DNA of 15,836 nt from Methanobrevibacter ruminantium (GCF_016294135.1 NZ_JAEDCO010000034.1:1-15836); one strand, 5' to 3'; shown: positions 1 to 7,029, counted from the stretch's first letter. A program made the numbers and translations. Notes: generated by a model from the sequence alone, not told the origin.

Positions 1-150
1 AATAAAGATAAAATAAGTGATTTTTTTTAAATAGAAAGGGATGGAAAAGAAATAAAAATGAATAAAGATAAAATAAGTGATTTTTTTTAAATAGAAAGGG
101 ATGGAAAAGAAATAAAAATGAATAAAGATAAAATAAGTGATTTTTTTTAA
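1..150. repeat. 60-bp tandem repeat, at least 2.5 copies
   Basis: Positions 1-60 and 61-120 are identical and 121-150 repeats the first 30 bases of the unit before the sequence diverges. The array begins at the window edge, so its true copy number is unknown. The unit is purine-rich on the plus strand (T-rich on the minus strand) with an internal T8 run. It sits in the 3' flank of the minus-strand gene ending at 232. It contains no start codon with a ribosome binding site, so it is best read as a non-coding tandem repeat produced by slippage or duplication. Confidence 0.95.
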
Positions 151-231
151 AAAATAATGAAAAAAGAAAAATGATGGTTTAAAAATTAAATTAAGATTTG
201 GTTGAAACGCTTTTTGTGTAAAAGCACTATT

Positions 232-1365
232 CTAGAAAGCAACAATCAATATCATGATTATTACTAATGAAATAAAGAACACGATTGTTCCTTTTACTAA
301 AACATCTGCTTCCCTGTCTGAGTATAATACAATACCATAAGAGAGCAGCAATGCTATTAATAGTTCAGCGATACCTAAGTATCCTGTAGGGACTCTTATT
401 ATTTTTCCAAGGATAAATCCGATTAGGTATGAAATAAGGACTACCATTATAACAGATGCTATAGGATTAGATAATATAGGTTTTAAAATCTCTCCCCAAG
501 GTTTGCTTGGCTTTTGAGGGGCATGTCCACCAAAATTGCTTAAAGCACTATCAGAAGATGAGAAGAAGCCCTTATTGCTGGAAGCCCTATTGCTTCTTTG
601 GCTAAGTGGGCCAGGTCCCCTATTTCCTGAAAGGGACGGTGCTCTTCTTCTTTTTGGATCTTGTTGTTGACGGCTTGCAAATAGTGTACCGCTTGGACCA
701 GAGTAGTTGTCCCTAGGAGTTTTATTTAAAAACTCAGCACGGTATAAGTCATCATCATACTCACTGTAATGACTTAATTCCAATCCGCCGACTTCATCCT
801 CATAATATTCCATATCTTCAGAAAATTCCTCATAACCTTCATAAGCACCTTGAAGCCTGTTATATAATCTGTCATCATCATAATCTCTATTATAATTTGA
901 TGTGTTGTCAATGTATTCTCTGTTAACATCTCTATGATAGAATGAATCGCTATCAATATCTGTTAATCTGTTTGCTCCACGGTCTAATCTTGACTTAGTT
1001 TCTTTGTTTTTATTTGAATATTTTTTAGCTAAAGTGACAAGGCTGTTCCTATCAATGAGCTTGATTTTTCTCTCTTCAGCATATCTTTTTGCTTGAGAGG
1101 AAAAACCGGAACTGGTTACAATAGCTACTTTGGAGGCTCTAAGTTTTTTACCTATAAATTCCATTTCCTTTAAAACATCGATTCCAACTTCCCAGTCCTT
1201 ATCGTAGTTTTTACATCCAACCACTAAACCAAAATCTCCCATAGATGTTTGGAGGATTGCATATATGTCTACAACCTGTTGGGATGTCTTAAAATTTTTA
1301 TAAACTTTAAAGCCAGAATCCTCAAGAACTTTAGCTATAAAATTCACTAATTGTGGCTTTTCCAC
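232..1365 (-). CDS. Mrr-like nuclease-fold domain protein with three C-terminal membrane segments
   Basis: The 377-residue protein starts at GTG (1365-1363), preceded by AGGTGA at good spacing. Residues 1-115 resemble the restriction-endonuclease-like (Mrr/DUF2034) fold: a D33 in VVDIYA, then LVVGCKNY with K52, then VAIVTSSGFSSQAKRYAEE and IKLIDRNSL. In Mrr enzymes the metal site is D...(E/Q)xK; here the residue two before K52 is glycine (G50), so cleavage activity is doubtful. Residues 120-290 are low-complexity: an Asp/Tyr/Glu-rich part (about 134-210), then a basic, Ser/Pro/Gly-rich part (about 220-290). Three hydrophobic helices follow at about 302-320, 328-347 and 357-376. The protein is probably membrane-anchored with the N-terminal domain in the cytoplasm. 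Its substrate is unknown; defence, DNA binding at the membrane or a purely structural role are all possible. It is divergent from thyA and has no other gene beside it in the window. Confidence 0.75.
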   Translation of the reverse strand: MEKPQLVNFIAKVLEDSGFKVYKNFKTSQQVVDIYAILQTSMGDFGLVVGCKNYDKDWEVGIDVLKEMEFIGKKLRASKVAIVTSSGFSSQAKRYAEERKIKLIDRNSLVTLAKKYSNKNKETKSRLDRGANRLTDIDSDSFYHRDVNREYIDNTSNYNRDYDDDRLYNRLQGAYEGYEEFSEDMEYYEDEVGGLELSHYSEYDDDLYRAEFLNKTPRDNYSGPSGTLFASRQQQDPKRRRAPSLSGNRGPGPLSQRSNRASSNKGFFSSSDSALSNFGGHAPQKPSKPWGEILKPILSNPIASVIMVVLISYLIGFILGKIIRVPTGYLGIAELLIALLLSYGIVLYSDREADVLVKGTIVFFISLVIIMILIVAF

Positions 1366-1514
1366 GGTTTCACCTTATCTTAATTTTAATATAATATATT
1401 TATATTTTCTCAATATATAATTTTTATTAAATTTTTCTAAAAAACCAATCAAATTCACATATATTCTTATTTCATTTCCATAATTTTTTTTCATAATATT
1501 TATAATCATGAAAA

Positions 1515-1536
1515 TATATACTAATATTAGTATATA
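1515..1536. promoter_or_regulatory. 22-bp perfect palindrome between the Mrr-like gene and thyA
   Basis: The half-site TATATACTAAT is followed directly by its exact reverse complement ATTAGTATATA. It lies in the divergent intergenic region, about 80 bases before the thyA start and about 150 bases before the GTG start on the minus strand. It is a candidate operator for a dimeric regulator. Because the region is AT-rich, part of the dyad could also serve as a TATA element. No regulator is assigned. Confidence 0.45.
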
Positions 1537-1618
1537 ATCTAACAGAATTATTTATTTTTAATAAATCTTTAAAAGATTCATATTATTTTTTTAATCATAA
1601 TTTTAAGGAACGTTTATT

Positions 1619-2317
1619 ATGTTATCTATTGGTCAATGTTACTTGGATTTTGTTGATAAAATCTTAAAGGAAGGGAAGGAAACATATAAGGACAGTGATC
1701 ATCATTTAAAAGAAAATCTTGGTAATTATTATTATATTGATGATCCATTGGATTTGAAATTCAGAGCTAAATATCAGCACATGACTCCTGAATTGATGTT
1801 GGAAGAGATTAAAAGCGGAAAATTTGATATTCCTTCATGCCCTATCAAAGGAGATGCATTGTATGAATATGTAAAATCCTTTGAAATCAGAGATGATCAA
1901 GGTTTTGTTTACACTTATCCTAACCGTATCTTGGAGCATTTTGGTGTAGACCAATTTGAAACCATGAAACAAAGGATTCTAACTGCTACAGGCAGTAACC
2001 GTGCAGTTGCTGTTACCATCGACCCTGCATTGGATGGAGATAGGGAAGACATCCCTTGCTTGCAGGTTATACAGATTCTCGTTAGGGATGGAGAATTAAC
2101 CATTCACTGTTTCTTCCGTTCCAATGACATTTTCGGAGCATTCTATTCCAACATGTTCTTCATAACATACATTGGAATCAAGATGAAAGAGGAAGTAAAT
2201 AAGGAAATAATGGGAGATAAACTAAACTTCGGCGGTCTTCATTACCATTCCACTTCTGGCCACATATACAGCAATGATATGAGGGCAGCCAGAAAATTGA
2301 TTTCCGCTAATAAATAA
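1619..2317 (+). CDS. thyA: thymidylate synthase, methanogen/archaeal type
   Basis: Converts dUMP to dTMP by reductive methylation; in methanogens the one-carbon donor is expected to be a methylene-pterin. The 232-residue protein carries the ThyA core in order: DIPCLQV with the nucleophile C147 (the bacterial PCH histidine is Leu here), CFFRSND with the phosphate-binding R167 and S168, D170 and N178 in GAFYSN, and SGHIYSND near the C-terminus (H215, Y217). It is shorter than bacterial ThyA (about 264 residues), as is typical for the archaeal family, and the N-terminal 120 residues are divergent. The ATG start follows AAGGAA. The gene stands alone in its direction behind a long AT-rich leader with a 22-bp palindrome, and ends in a hairpin plus T tract, so it is probably monocistronic. 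The assignment rests on the RSND/GHIY pattern and is quite secure. Confidence 0.88.
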   Translation: MLSIGQCYLDFVDKILKEGKETYKDSDHHLKENLGNYYYIDDPLDLKFRAKYQHMTPELMLEEIKSGKFDIPSCPIKGDALYEYVKSFEIRDDQGFVYTYPNRILEHFGVDQFETMKQRILTATGSNRAVAVTIDPALDGDREDIPCLQVIQILVRDGELTIHCFFRSNDIFGAFYSNMFFITYIGIKMKEEVNKEIMGDKLNFGGLHYHSTSGHIYSNDMRAARKLISANK

Positions 2318-2322
2318 TCTCA

Positions 2323-2355
2323 AAGCTAATGTTTTTATATTAGCTTCTTTTTTTA
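2323..2355 (+). terminator. hairpin plus T-tract terminator after thyA
   Basis: An 8-bp perfect stem AAGCTAAT (2323-2330) / ATTAGCTT (2339-2346) with an 8-base loop begins a few bases after the thyA stop codon and is followed at once by CTTTTTTTTATTC. This has the form of an intrinsic terminator; archaea mainly need the T tract. Confidence 0.65.
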
Positions 2356-2432
2356 TTCTTTTATCATTTTAAATTCGTGAGGAAATTTATTCAATCAGTA
2401 TTTTTTCTGATTTTTATTGTTTGTTGATTCAT

Positions 2433-3212
2433 ATGAAAATTTTATTATCTAATGATGATGGTGTAGATGCATCCGGAATTTTAGCGGCAAAGCAAGTTGC
2501 TGATGAGTTTGGAGAGACTTATGTGGTTGCACCAACTAAACAGCAAAGCGGAATTGGACATGCATTGACTCTTTTTGACCCTCTTAGAGTGTATGAGGTT
2601 AATTTAAGGGATGGTGATATCGGCTATGGGGTTTCTGGAACTCCAACTGATGCAGTTACCATTGCGGTTTATGAGCTTATGGATGAAAAGCCTGATTTGG
2701 TGATCTCCGGTATCAACACTGGAAGGAACACTGGAAAAGGCGAGCTTTCAACTTCAGGTACTTTAGGTGCGGCATCAGAGGCGGCTTCTTTAGGCATTCC
2801 AACAATTGCAGTTAGTCAACACATTCCAAGTGATGACATCAAGTTCGAAGAGGGGAAAATCGAGATCGACTTTTCAGCAAGCCAAAAGGTTTTAAGAGAT
2901 CTCATTCAAAAGATCATTGACAATGGCTTCCCTGAAGGGGTGGACATATTGAATTTGAATGTTCCTGAAGACCCTCATTCATACAAGCCTATAATTTGCC
3001 CTTTAGCAGTCAGGATGTATGAGCCGGTTGTGGAAAAGCGTAAAGATCCAAGAGGAAGGCCTTATTATTGGATCAATGGTAAGTTATATATGAACAATCC
3101 TGAAAACAGTGATGATTACATTATTCTAGAAGAGAATTTGCCTACACTCACTCCTTTGATATTGGATATGGCTCATGATTTGGAAGCATTAAGGGAATGG
3201 TATGACAAATGA
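2433..3212 (+). CDS. surE: 5'/3'-nucleotidase SurE
   Basis: Metal-dependent phosphatase that dephosphorylates nucleoside monophosphates; it is a cytosolic survival/house-cleaning enzyme. From the ATG at 2433 the 259-residue protein begins MKILLSNDDG, the usual SurE N-terminus. The four metal ligands of the family fall at the expected positions: D8, D9, S39 (KQQSG) and N95 (SGIN). The phosphate-loop region STSGTLGAASEA (106-117) and GTPTDA (69-74) are also present. An in-frame TTG at 2421 would add four residues but offers no better signal. No clear ribosome binding site precedes the ATG, and a small hairpin with a T run lies just upstream (2393-2416). Its neighbours thyA (upstream) and a small helical protein gene (downstream) show no functional link. 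Confidence 0.95.
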   Translation: MKILLSNDDGVDASGILAAKQVADEFGETYVVAPTKQQSGIGHALTLFDPLRVYEVNLRDGDIGYGVSGTPTDAVTIAVYELMDEKPDLVISGINTGRNTGKGELSTSGTLGAASEAASLGIPTIAVSQHIPSDDIKFEEGKIEIDFSASQKVLRDLIQKIIDNGFPEGVDILNLNVPEDPHSYKPIICPLAVRMYEPVVEKRKDPRGRPYYWINGKLYMNNPENSDDYIILEENLPTLTPLILDMAHDLEALREWYDK

Positions 3213-3320
3213 CTAATTTTATTTCATTATACACAAACAATATATAATATAAGATACATAATAAAAATTAATTATAATTAAATTAATTGACATAATTAAA
3301 TTTCAATTTATAAAAAATTT

Positions 3321-3327
3321 AAGGAGA
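3321..3327 (+). promoter_or_regulatory. strong ribosome binding site of the 48-residue gene
   Basis: AAGGAGA lies six bases before the ATG at 3334, a close match to the archaeal 16S-complementary sequence. It is the main argument that the short reading frame downstream is a real gene. Confidence 0.7.
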
Positions 3328-3333
3328 TGCGAC

Positions 3334-3480
3334 ATGCCTGTAAATCAACTTGAAGCTACATTGCAAGCTGTTACACACACTTTAGCAAAATTGGAAAAAG
3401 AAGGGTGCAATGATGAAAAGCTTTTAAATGAACTTAGAAAAGAAAGAGATAAAATTTTAAATGAATTAAATTTAAACTAA
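3334..3480 (+). CDS. 48-residue helical protein of unknown function
   Basis: This short frame begins MPVNQLEATLQAVTHTLAKL and ends at TAA 3478-3480. It is preceded by a strong AAGGAGA site at six bases' spacing and by an AT-rich promoter-like stretch (about 3236-3290). The protein is highly charged and predicted to be two amphipathic helices (about residues 3-23 and 28-46) separated by a Gly-Cys-Asn-Asp turn. The leucine and alanine spacing fits a helical hairpin or short coiled coil. There is no signal peptide, membrane segment or recognised motif apart from a single Cys25. It lies between surE and the LSm gene, 119 bases before the latter, which has its own promoter-like leader. Function is not known; a small RNA- or protein-binding partner is possible but unsupported. 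Confidence 0.72.
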   Translation: MPVNQLEATLQAVTHTLAKLEKEGCNDEKLLNELRKERDKILNELNLN

Positions 3481-3599
3481 TTATTTCAAATTCAATTTAA
3501 TAATTAAATAAGTTTATAATGGATTAAATATAAATAATATTTTACGAATACTATTCAATAAATTTAAATTTTATTTTTATAATTTAAAGAGGCTATATA

Positions 3600-3797
3600 A
3601 TGAGTGACAATTTCCAAGTAAACAAACAATTTGCTAGATTCGAAGGCAAAGATGTTCTTATTGGTTTAAAAAACTGGGAAGAAGTAGAAGGAAAAATAAT
3701 TACCATTGATAACTTTTTAAACTTAGTATTGGATGATGGTGAAGGTTTAAAAGTTATTAAAGGCGGAAAAATAGCATTTATTTCTATTCAAGAATAA
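3600..3797 (+). CDS. LSm/Sm-like archaeal RNA-binding protein (short)
   Basis: Sm-fold proteins form six- or seven-membered rings that bind U-rich RNA. The 65-residue protein has an Sm1 region (about residues 13-46: RFEGKDVLIGLKNWEEVEGKI and DNFLNLVLDD) and an Sm2 region (about 49-63: GLKVIKGGKIAFISI, where KGGKI stands for the usual RGxxI). It is shorter than the usual 75-80 residues, lacking much of the N-terminal helix. The ATG is preceded by AGAGG at a suitable distance. In many euryarchaea the lsm gene is followed directly by rpl37e; here only a T-rich terminator and convergent cobT follow, so this may be a second, divergent LSm paralogue. Sm family membership is well supported; ring partners and RNA targets are unknown. 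Confidence 0.85.
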   Translation: MSDNFQVNKQFARFEGKDVLIGLKNWEEVEGKIITIDNFLNLVLDDGEGLKVIKGGKIAFISIQE

Positions 3798-3800
3798 ATC

Positions 3801-3847
3801 TATTTCTCTTTTTCTATTTTCTTTATCTATTTTTTTTCTGTTTTTAT
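3801..3847 (+). terminator. T-rich terminator after the LSm gene
   Basis: Immediately after the stop codon the plus strand becomes a series of T runs (including T8 at 3830-3837) with no strong hairpin, the standard archaeal intrinsic terminator form. Confidence 0.5.
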
Positions 3848-3920
3848 TCCATATTCTCTTTTTAAATTCAATTTTAGATTTTTCACTACTGTTTTAATAG
3901 TTACGAATAATTACTTATTT

Positions 3921-3956
3921 TAAAAAAATATAGTTAAATTAAATTAATAATTTAAC
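3921..3956 (-). terminator. hairpin plus T-tract terminator overlapping the cobT stop
   Basis: On the minus strand an 8-bp perfect stem GTTAAATT (3956-3949) / AATTTAAC (3940-3933) encloses an 8-base loop and includes the cobT stop codon. It is followed by a run of seven Ts (3928-3922). Confidence 0.6.
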
Positions 3957-5016
3957 TGCAAGCGTCTTCAATTGATTCTCTGATTTCATCAATGCTGTTT
4001 CCAAGCATAAGAGCCAAGAACATAGCTCCTCCAGCACCAGCCCCTTCCTTGATGAATCCTCGTGTATAGTTTTTAAGCCCTTCAACACGGGAAATTTCAA
4101 AGTTAGGGTTTACAGCATTTACAGTGATGTCACCAATTTGACTTGTAATGTTAAGGATATCTGCGGTTTCGTCTTTCACTACAAATGCGGTGGTTGCAAG
4201 GCAACTGTTTGAGAAGTCAAAGTCAGGATCCAATGCCTTAGCTATTGCACATGAAGCGGTGAGTTGAGTTCCTCCTGCTAATACAACAGGAACTTTTGCA
4301 CCCATAAGGATTCCTGCAACAACTGGAAGCATAGGGTCTCCAACAGCTCTGACAACATCAAAAGGATTGTTGTTTTTAGATTCTTCCAAACCTGCGTTTT
4401 TCAATCCCTCTTCAACAATTGCATTTTTCATTTCATGAGGATTTGTATCCATGCAACCGCTGACCTTTCCTTTTGCATCATAGCCAAGTCCAACCAATAC
4501 TCCAAGAGCGGTAGTTGTACCTGCAGGTAAGCTTTCACCGATTACAATGTAGTCATGCTTTTCAGATAGGATTTCAGCAAGTTCAAACCCTTTTTCAAAA
4601 AGTTCTTCAGGGTCTTCTACAGCTTTGCCTGTTCTAATGTCTTTTCCATGCTTTCCATCGCTTATGTCAAATACATCAGAGTTTGCCTTGATTTCACTTC
4701 CTGCATCCAATACCATAACAGGACAGTCACAAAGTGCAAGTGAACCTTTTGTAATCATTGATGGAGTAGGGGTTACAACTTCTCCAATGATTGTTTGAGG
4801 GATGTCTGTCATGCATTTCACTTCCCCATCCAAAATAAGTTCTGCATCTCCAGCAGGAGTGTATTTGGTAAGTTCCGGTGTAGCTCCAGCACCAGTAAGG
4901 CCTGGAATTTTGGAGGTTTCAGTTGTAGCTATTGTACAAATAAAAATAGGGTTCTTTAAGTCTGGTAATTCTTTTACAAGTTTGTCTGATCCGTAAGTTT
5001 TCAATCCTTCTATCAT
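3952..5016 (-). CDS. cobT: archaeal CobT (nicotinate-nucleotide:base phosphoribosyltransferase family)
   Basis: Belongs to the archaeal CobT/UPF0284 family, which activates the lower-ligand base of cobamides as its alpha-ribotide during late corrinoid assembly, as methanogens need for methyltransfer. The 354-residue protein shows GESLPAGTTTA (160-170; counterpart of the bacterial phosphoribosyl loop), VLAGGTQ (245-251) and KEGAGAGGA (323-331), where E324 is the likely general base by analogy with bacterial CobT. The ATG start is supported by the N-terminus MIEGLKTYG but has only a weak ribosome binding site. The gene is divergent from kae1-bud32 and convergent with the LSm gene. The shared upstream region holds a 14-bp direct repeat and a dyad. 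Family assignment is firm; the exact base used (methanogens often make 5-hydroxybenzimidazolyl cobamide) cannot be read from the sequence. Confidence 0.87.
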   Translation of the reverse strand: MIEGLKTYGSDKLVKELPDLKNPIFICTIATTETSKIPGLTGAGATPELTKYTPAGDAELILDGEVKCMTDIPQTIIGEVVTPTPSMITKGSLALCDCPVMVLDAGSEIKANSDVFDISDGKHGKDIRTGKAVEDPEELFEKGFELAEILSEKHDYIVIGESLPAGTTTALGVLVGLGYDAKGKVSGCMDTNPHEMKNAIVEEGLKNAGLEESKNNNPFDVVRAVGDPMLPVVAGILMGAKVPVVLAGGTQLTASCAIAKALDPDFDFSNSCLATTAFVVKDETADILNITSQIGDITVNAVNPNFEISRVEGLKNYTRGFIKEGAGAGGAMFLALMLGNSIDEIRESIEDACS

Positions 5017-5072
5017 CTTATCATCTTGAATTTCATAAATTTTTTAAAGTATTTTGATAACTTAATTAAATT

Positions 5073-5110
5073 ATTGTCAATTCTTGTTTCAATTTGATTG
5101 TCAATTCTTG
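5073..5110. promoter_or_regulatory. 14-bp direct repeat in the cobT/kae1 divergent promoter region
   Basis: ATTGTCAATTCTTG occurs at 5073-5086 and again at 5097-5110, 24 bases apart start to start. It lies 57-95 bases upstream of the cobT start and about 125-160 upstream of kae1. Two identical sites about two helical turns apart suggest cooperative binding of a regulator, most plausibly of cobT, though an AT-rich chance duplication cannot be excluded. Confidence 0.4.
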
Positions 5111-5157
5111 ATTAAATTAATTAACTTAATTCTATAAATATATTATTGGTAAAAATT

Positions 5158-5186
5158 ATATAAATGTATGTTAATATACTTTATAT
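5158..5186. promoter_or_regulatory. imperfect dyad upstream of kae1-bud32
   Basis: The arms ATATAAA (5158-5164) and GTAT (5166-5169) pair with ATAC (5176-5179) and TTTATAT (5180-5186), leaving one unpaired T and a GTTAAT centre. It is about 50-75 bases before the kae1 start, where TATA elements are expected, so it may be a promoter with an overlapping operator. Confidence 0.3.
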
Positions 5187-5233
5187 GAACTGATTTTATT
5201 CATTTTTAAAATTATAGAACTGGTGCATTGAAA

Positions 5234-6874
5234 TTGATATCTTTAGGAATTGAAGGAACTGCAGAAAAGACTGGAATAGGCATTGTAGACAGCGAGGGCA
5301 ATGTATTGGCTATGGCTGGAAAACAATTGTATCCAGAAGAGGGAGGCATACATCCAAGAGAGGCTGCTGAACATCATGCCAAATGGATTCCTCAACTCAT
5401 TCCACAAGCTATGGAAGAGGCAGGCCTTAACTATAATGATATTGATTTCGTCTCTTTTTCACAAGGTCCCGGTCTAGGCCCTGCACTCAGAACTGTTGCA
5501 ACTTCTGCAAGAACACTTGCATTGAGCCTTAATGTTCCAATCGTGGGTGTAAACCATTGCATAGGGCATGTTGAAATAGGAAAATTGGATACTGGCGCTC
5601 GTAATCCAGTAACCCTTTATGTAAGCGGTGGAAACAGTCAGGTGATTGCTTATGAATCAGGCAGATATAGAATCTTTGGTGAAACATTGGATATAGCTAT
5701 TGGAAACTGCCTTGACCATTTCGGTCGTGAAACAGGTCTTGGACATCCTGGAGGGCCAGTTGTTGAAAAACTCGCTAAAGAAGGTTCCTACATTGATTTG
5801 CCTTATGTTGTTAAGGGTATGGATTTCTCATTTTCTGGCCTTTTAAGTGCAGCTTTAAGGGCTCATAAAAATGGAGAAAGAATTGAGGACATTTGCTACA
5901 GTCTCCAAGAAACTGCATTTGCAATGCTTGTTGAAGTGACAGAAAGGGCACTCGCACATACAGAAAAGGACGAAGTTCTCTTATGTGGAGGAGTCTCTGC
6001 AAACAGCAGACTTAGGGAAATGATGCAGATAATGGCAGAAGAGCACTATGCAAAGTTCTATATGCCTGAGATGAAATACTCTGGAGACAATGGAGTAATG
6101 ATTGCATGGCTCGGCCAATTGATGTATAAGGCATATGGTCCACTTAAGATAGAGGACACCAATATAATTCAAAGGTTCAGGACTGATGAAGTGGATGCTC
6201 CATGGGTTGACAATACAAAATATAAATTGGACTTGCCTGAAGAGCTTAGAGCTAAAGGGGCTGAATCAGATATTTATGAAGCAACTTGGCTTGGAAGGGA
6301 AGCTATTGTAAAAAACAGGGTTTCCAAATCATATAGAATTCCTGAAATTGACAATAAGATAAGAAAGCTTAGAACCAAGAGTGAGGCAAAAATATTGTCT
6401 GATGTTAAAAAGACAGGTGTAAGAGCTCCTGTTTTATACGATGTTGACTTTGAAGAGAAATCAATTGTCATGGAAAAGATAAATGGCTCTTTAGTTAAGG
6501 ATATCATGCATAACATTAGTGATGACAAAAGAAAGGAATTGGCTATTGCAATCGGTGAAAACATCAAGGCATTCCATGACGGTGATATTATCCATGGTGA
6601 CTTGACAGGTTCCAATATGATTTTGATTGATGATGATTTAGACAATGTCAGCGACAATCTAGCTATTTTTGACTTTGGCCTTGGAAAGTATTCTGACCTT
6701 TTGGAGGATAAGGCAGCAGATCTTTTGGTTTTAAAGAAATCATTCCAAAGCATTGATTATGATATAGCCATTCAAACATTTGATTGGATTCTAGAAGCTT
6801 ATGATTCCAAAAATCAATCTAAAATGGCAAATAAGATAGCTGAGATTGAAGGCAGAGGAAGATACACTCACTAA
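5234..6874 (+). CDS. fused Kae1-Bud32: tRNA t6A threonylcarbamoyltransferase plus KEOPS kinase/ATPase
   Basis: Kae1 (TsaD family) transfers threonylcarbamoyl to A37 of ANN-decoding tRNAs; Bud32 is the small RIO-like kinase/ATPase of the same KEOPS complex. The Kae1 part (about residues 1-325) has LGIEGTAEKTG at the start, HCIGH with metal ligands H108 and H112, YVSGGNSQ, GHPGGP, GGVSAN and SGDNG (D285). The Bud32 part (about 335-546) has GAESDIY, IVKNRV with the ATP-binding Lys, IIHGDLTGSN with the catalytic Asp, FDFGLGK with the metal Asp, and the C-terminal GRGRYTH tail. The fusion is known in several methanogens, including Methanocaldococcus. I prefer the TTG at 5234: it gives MISLGIEGT, matching homologues, and sits eight bases after GGTG (5222-5225). 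A TTG at 5228 would be only two bases from it. A repeated stem-loop element follows the stop. Confidence 0.95.
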   Translation: MISLGIEGTAEKTGIGIVDSEGNVLAMAGKQLYPEEGGIHPREAAEHHAKWIPQLIPQAMEEAGLNYNDIDFVSFSQGPGLGPALRTVATSARTLALSLNVPIVGVNHCIGHVEIGKLDTGARNPVTLYVSGGNSQVIAYESGRYRIFGETLDIAIGNCLDHFGRETGLGHPGGPVVEKLAKEGSYIDLPYVVKGMDFSFSGLLSAALRAHKNGERIEDICYSLQETAFAMLVEVTERALAHTEKDEVLLCGGVSANSRLREMMQIMAEEHYAKFYMPEMKYSGDNGVMIAWLGQLMYKAYGPLKIEDTNIIQRFRTDEVDAPWVDNTKYKLDLPEELRAKGAESDIYEATWLGREAIVKNRVSKSYRIPEIDNKIRKLRTKSEAKILSDVKKTGVRAPVLYDVDFEEKSIVMEKINGSLVKDIMHNISDDKRKELAIAIGENIKAFHDGDIIHGDLTGSNMILIDDDLDNVSDNLAIFDFGLGKYSDLLEDKAADLLVLKKSFQSIDYDIAIQTFDWILEAYDSKNQSKMANKIAEIEGRGRYTH

Positions 6875-6875
6875 T

Positions 6876-6924
6876 CAAGCTTTTCCACCCCTTCGGGGTG
6901 CAAAACCTTGACCAAAATTTTTCC
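6876..6924 (+). terminator. terminator-like stem-loop element, copy 1
   Basis: Starting one base after the kae1-bud32 stop: CAAGCTTTT, a GC-rich hairpin CACCCC (6886-6891) / GGGGTG (6895-6900) with TTC loop, then AAAA and the tail ACCTTGACCAAAATTTTT (6906-6922 region). CAAG and TTTT can pair with AAAA and CTTG, extending the stem. A second copy at 14035-14079 shares both flanks but has a different hairpin stem, indicating selection for structure. The terminal T run supports a terminator role. Confidence 0.6.
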
Positions 6925-6993
6925 TCGGTGTCGGTTTTTAACATGTACTGATTTTTAACTTTTTAAATTTTTCATTTTGTTTTTATTTTTCAG

Positions 6994-7005
6994 ATAAATA
7001 TATTA
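6994..7005 (+). promoter_or_regulatory. TATA-like element of the XTP pyrophosphatase gene
   Basis: ATAAATATATTA lies about 25-36 bases before the ATG at 7030. With the usual archaeal TATA-to-start distance, transcription would begin at or near the start codon, which fits the absence of any ribosome binding site: a leaderless mRNA is inferred. Confidence 0.35.
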
Positions 7006-7029
7006 AAACTTTTTTATATAATAAAAACT

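Noticed and set aside
1..231. The minus-strand frame stays open past the TAG stop of the Mrr-like gene to the window edge, encoding a Phe/Ile-rich repeating peptide; considered amber read-through.
   Set aside because: There is no in-frame start, the region is simply T-rich and therefore poor in stops, and pyrrolysine systems are not expected in Methanobacteriales.
2421..2432. TTG start adding four residues to SurE.
   Set aside because: The ATG at 2433 gives the family-standard MKILLSNDDG and puts all metal ligands at their usual numbers.
3542..3909. TTACGAATA occurs at about 3542 and again at 3901, recalling half of the TACGAA motif bound by the redox regulator MsvR.
   Set aside because: Neither copy has the required inverted TTCGTA partner, and the second is in a convergent 3' region.
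6274..6753. A 159-codon open frame on the minus strand opposite the Bud32 domain.
   Set aside because: It has no ribosome binding site, its Ser/Leu/Ile-rich composition is that of a reverse-strand shadow, and the plus strand carries clear kinase motifs.
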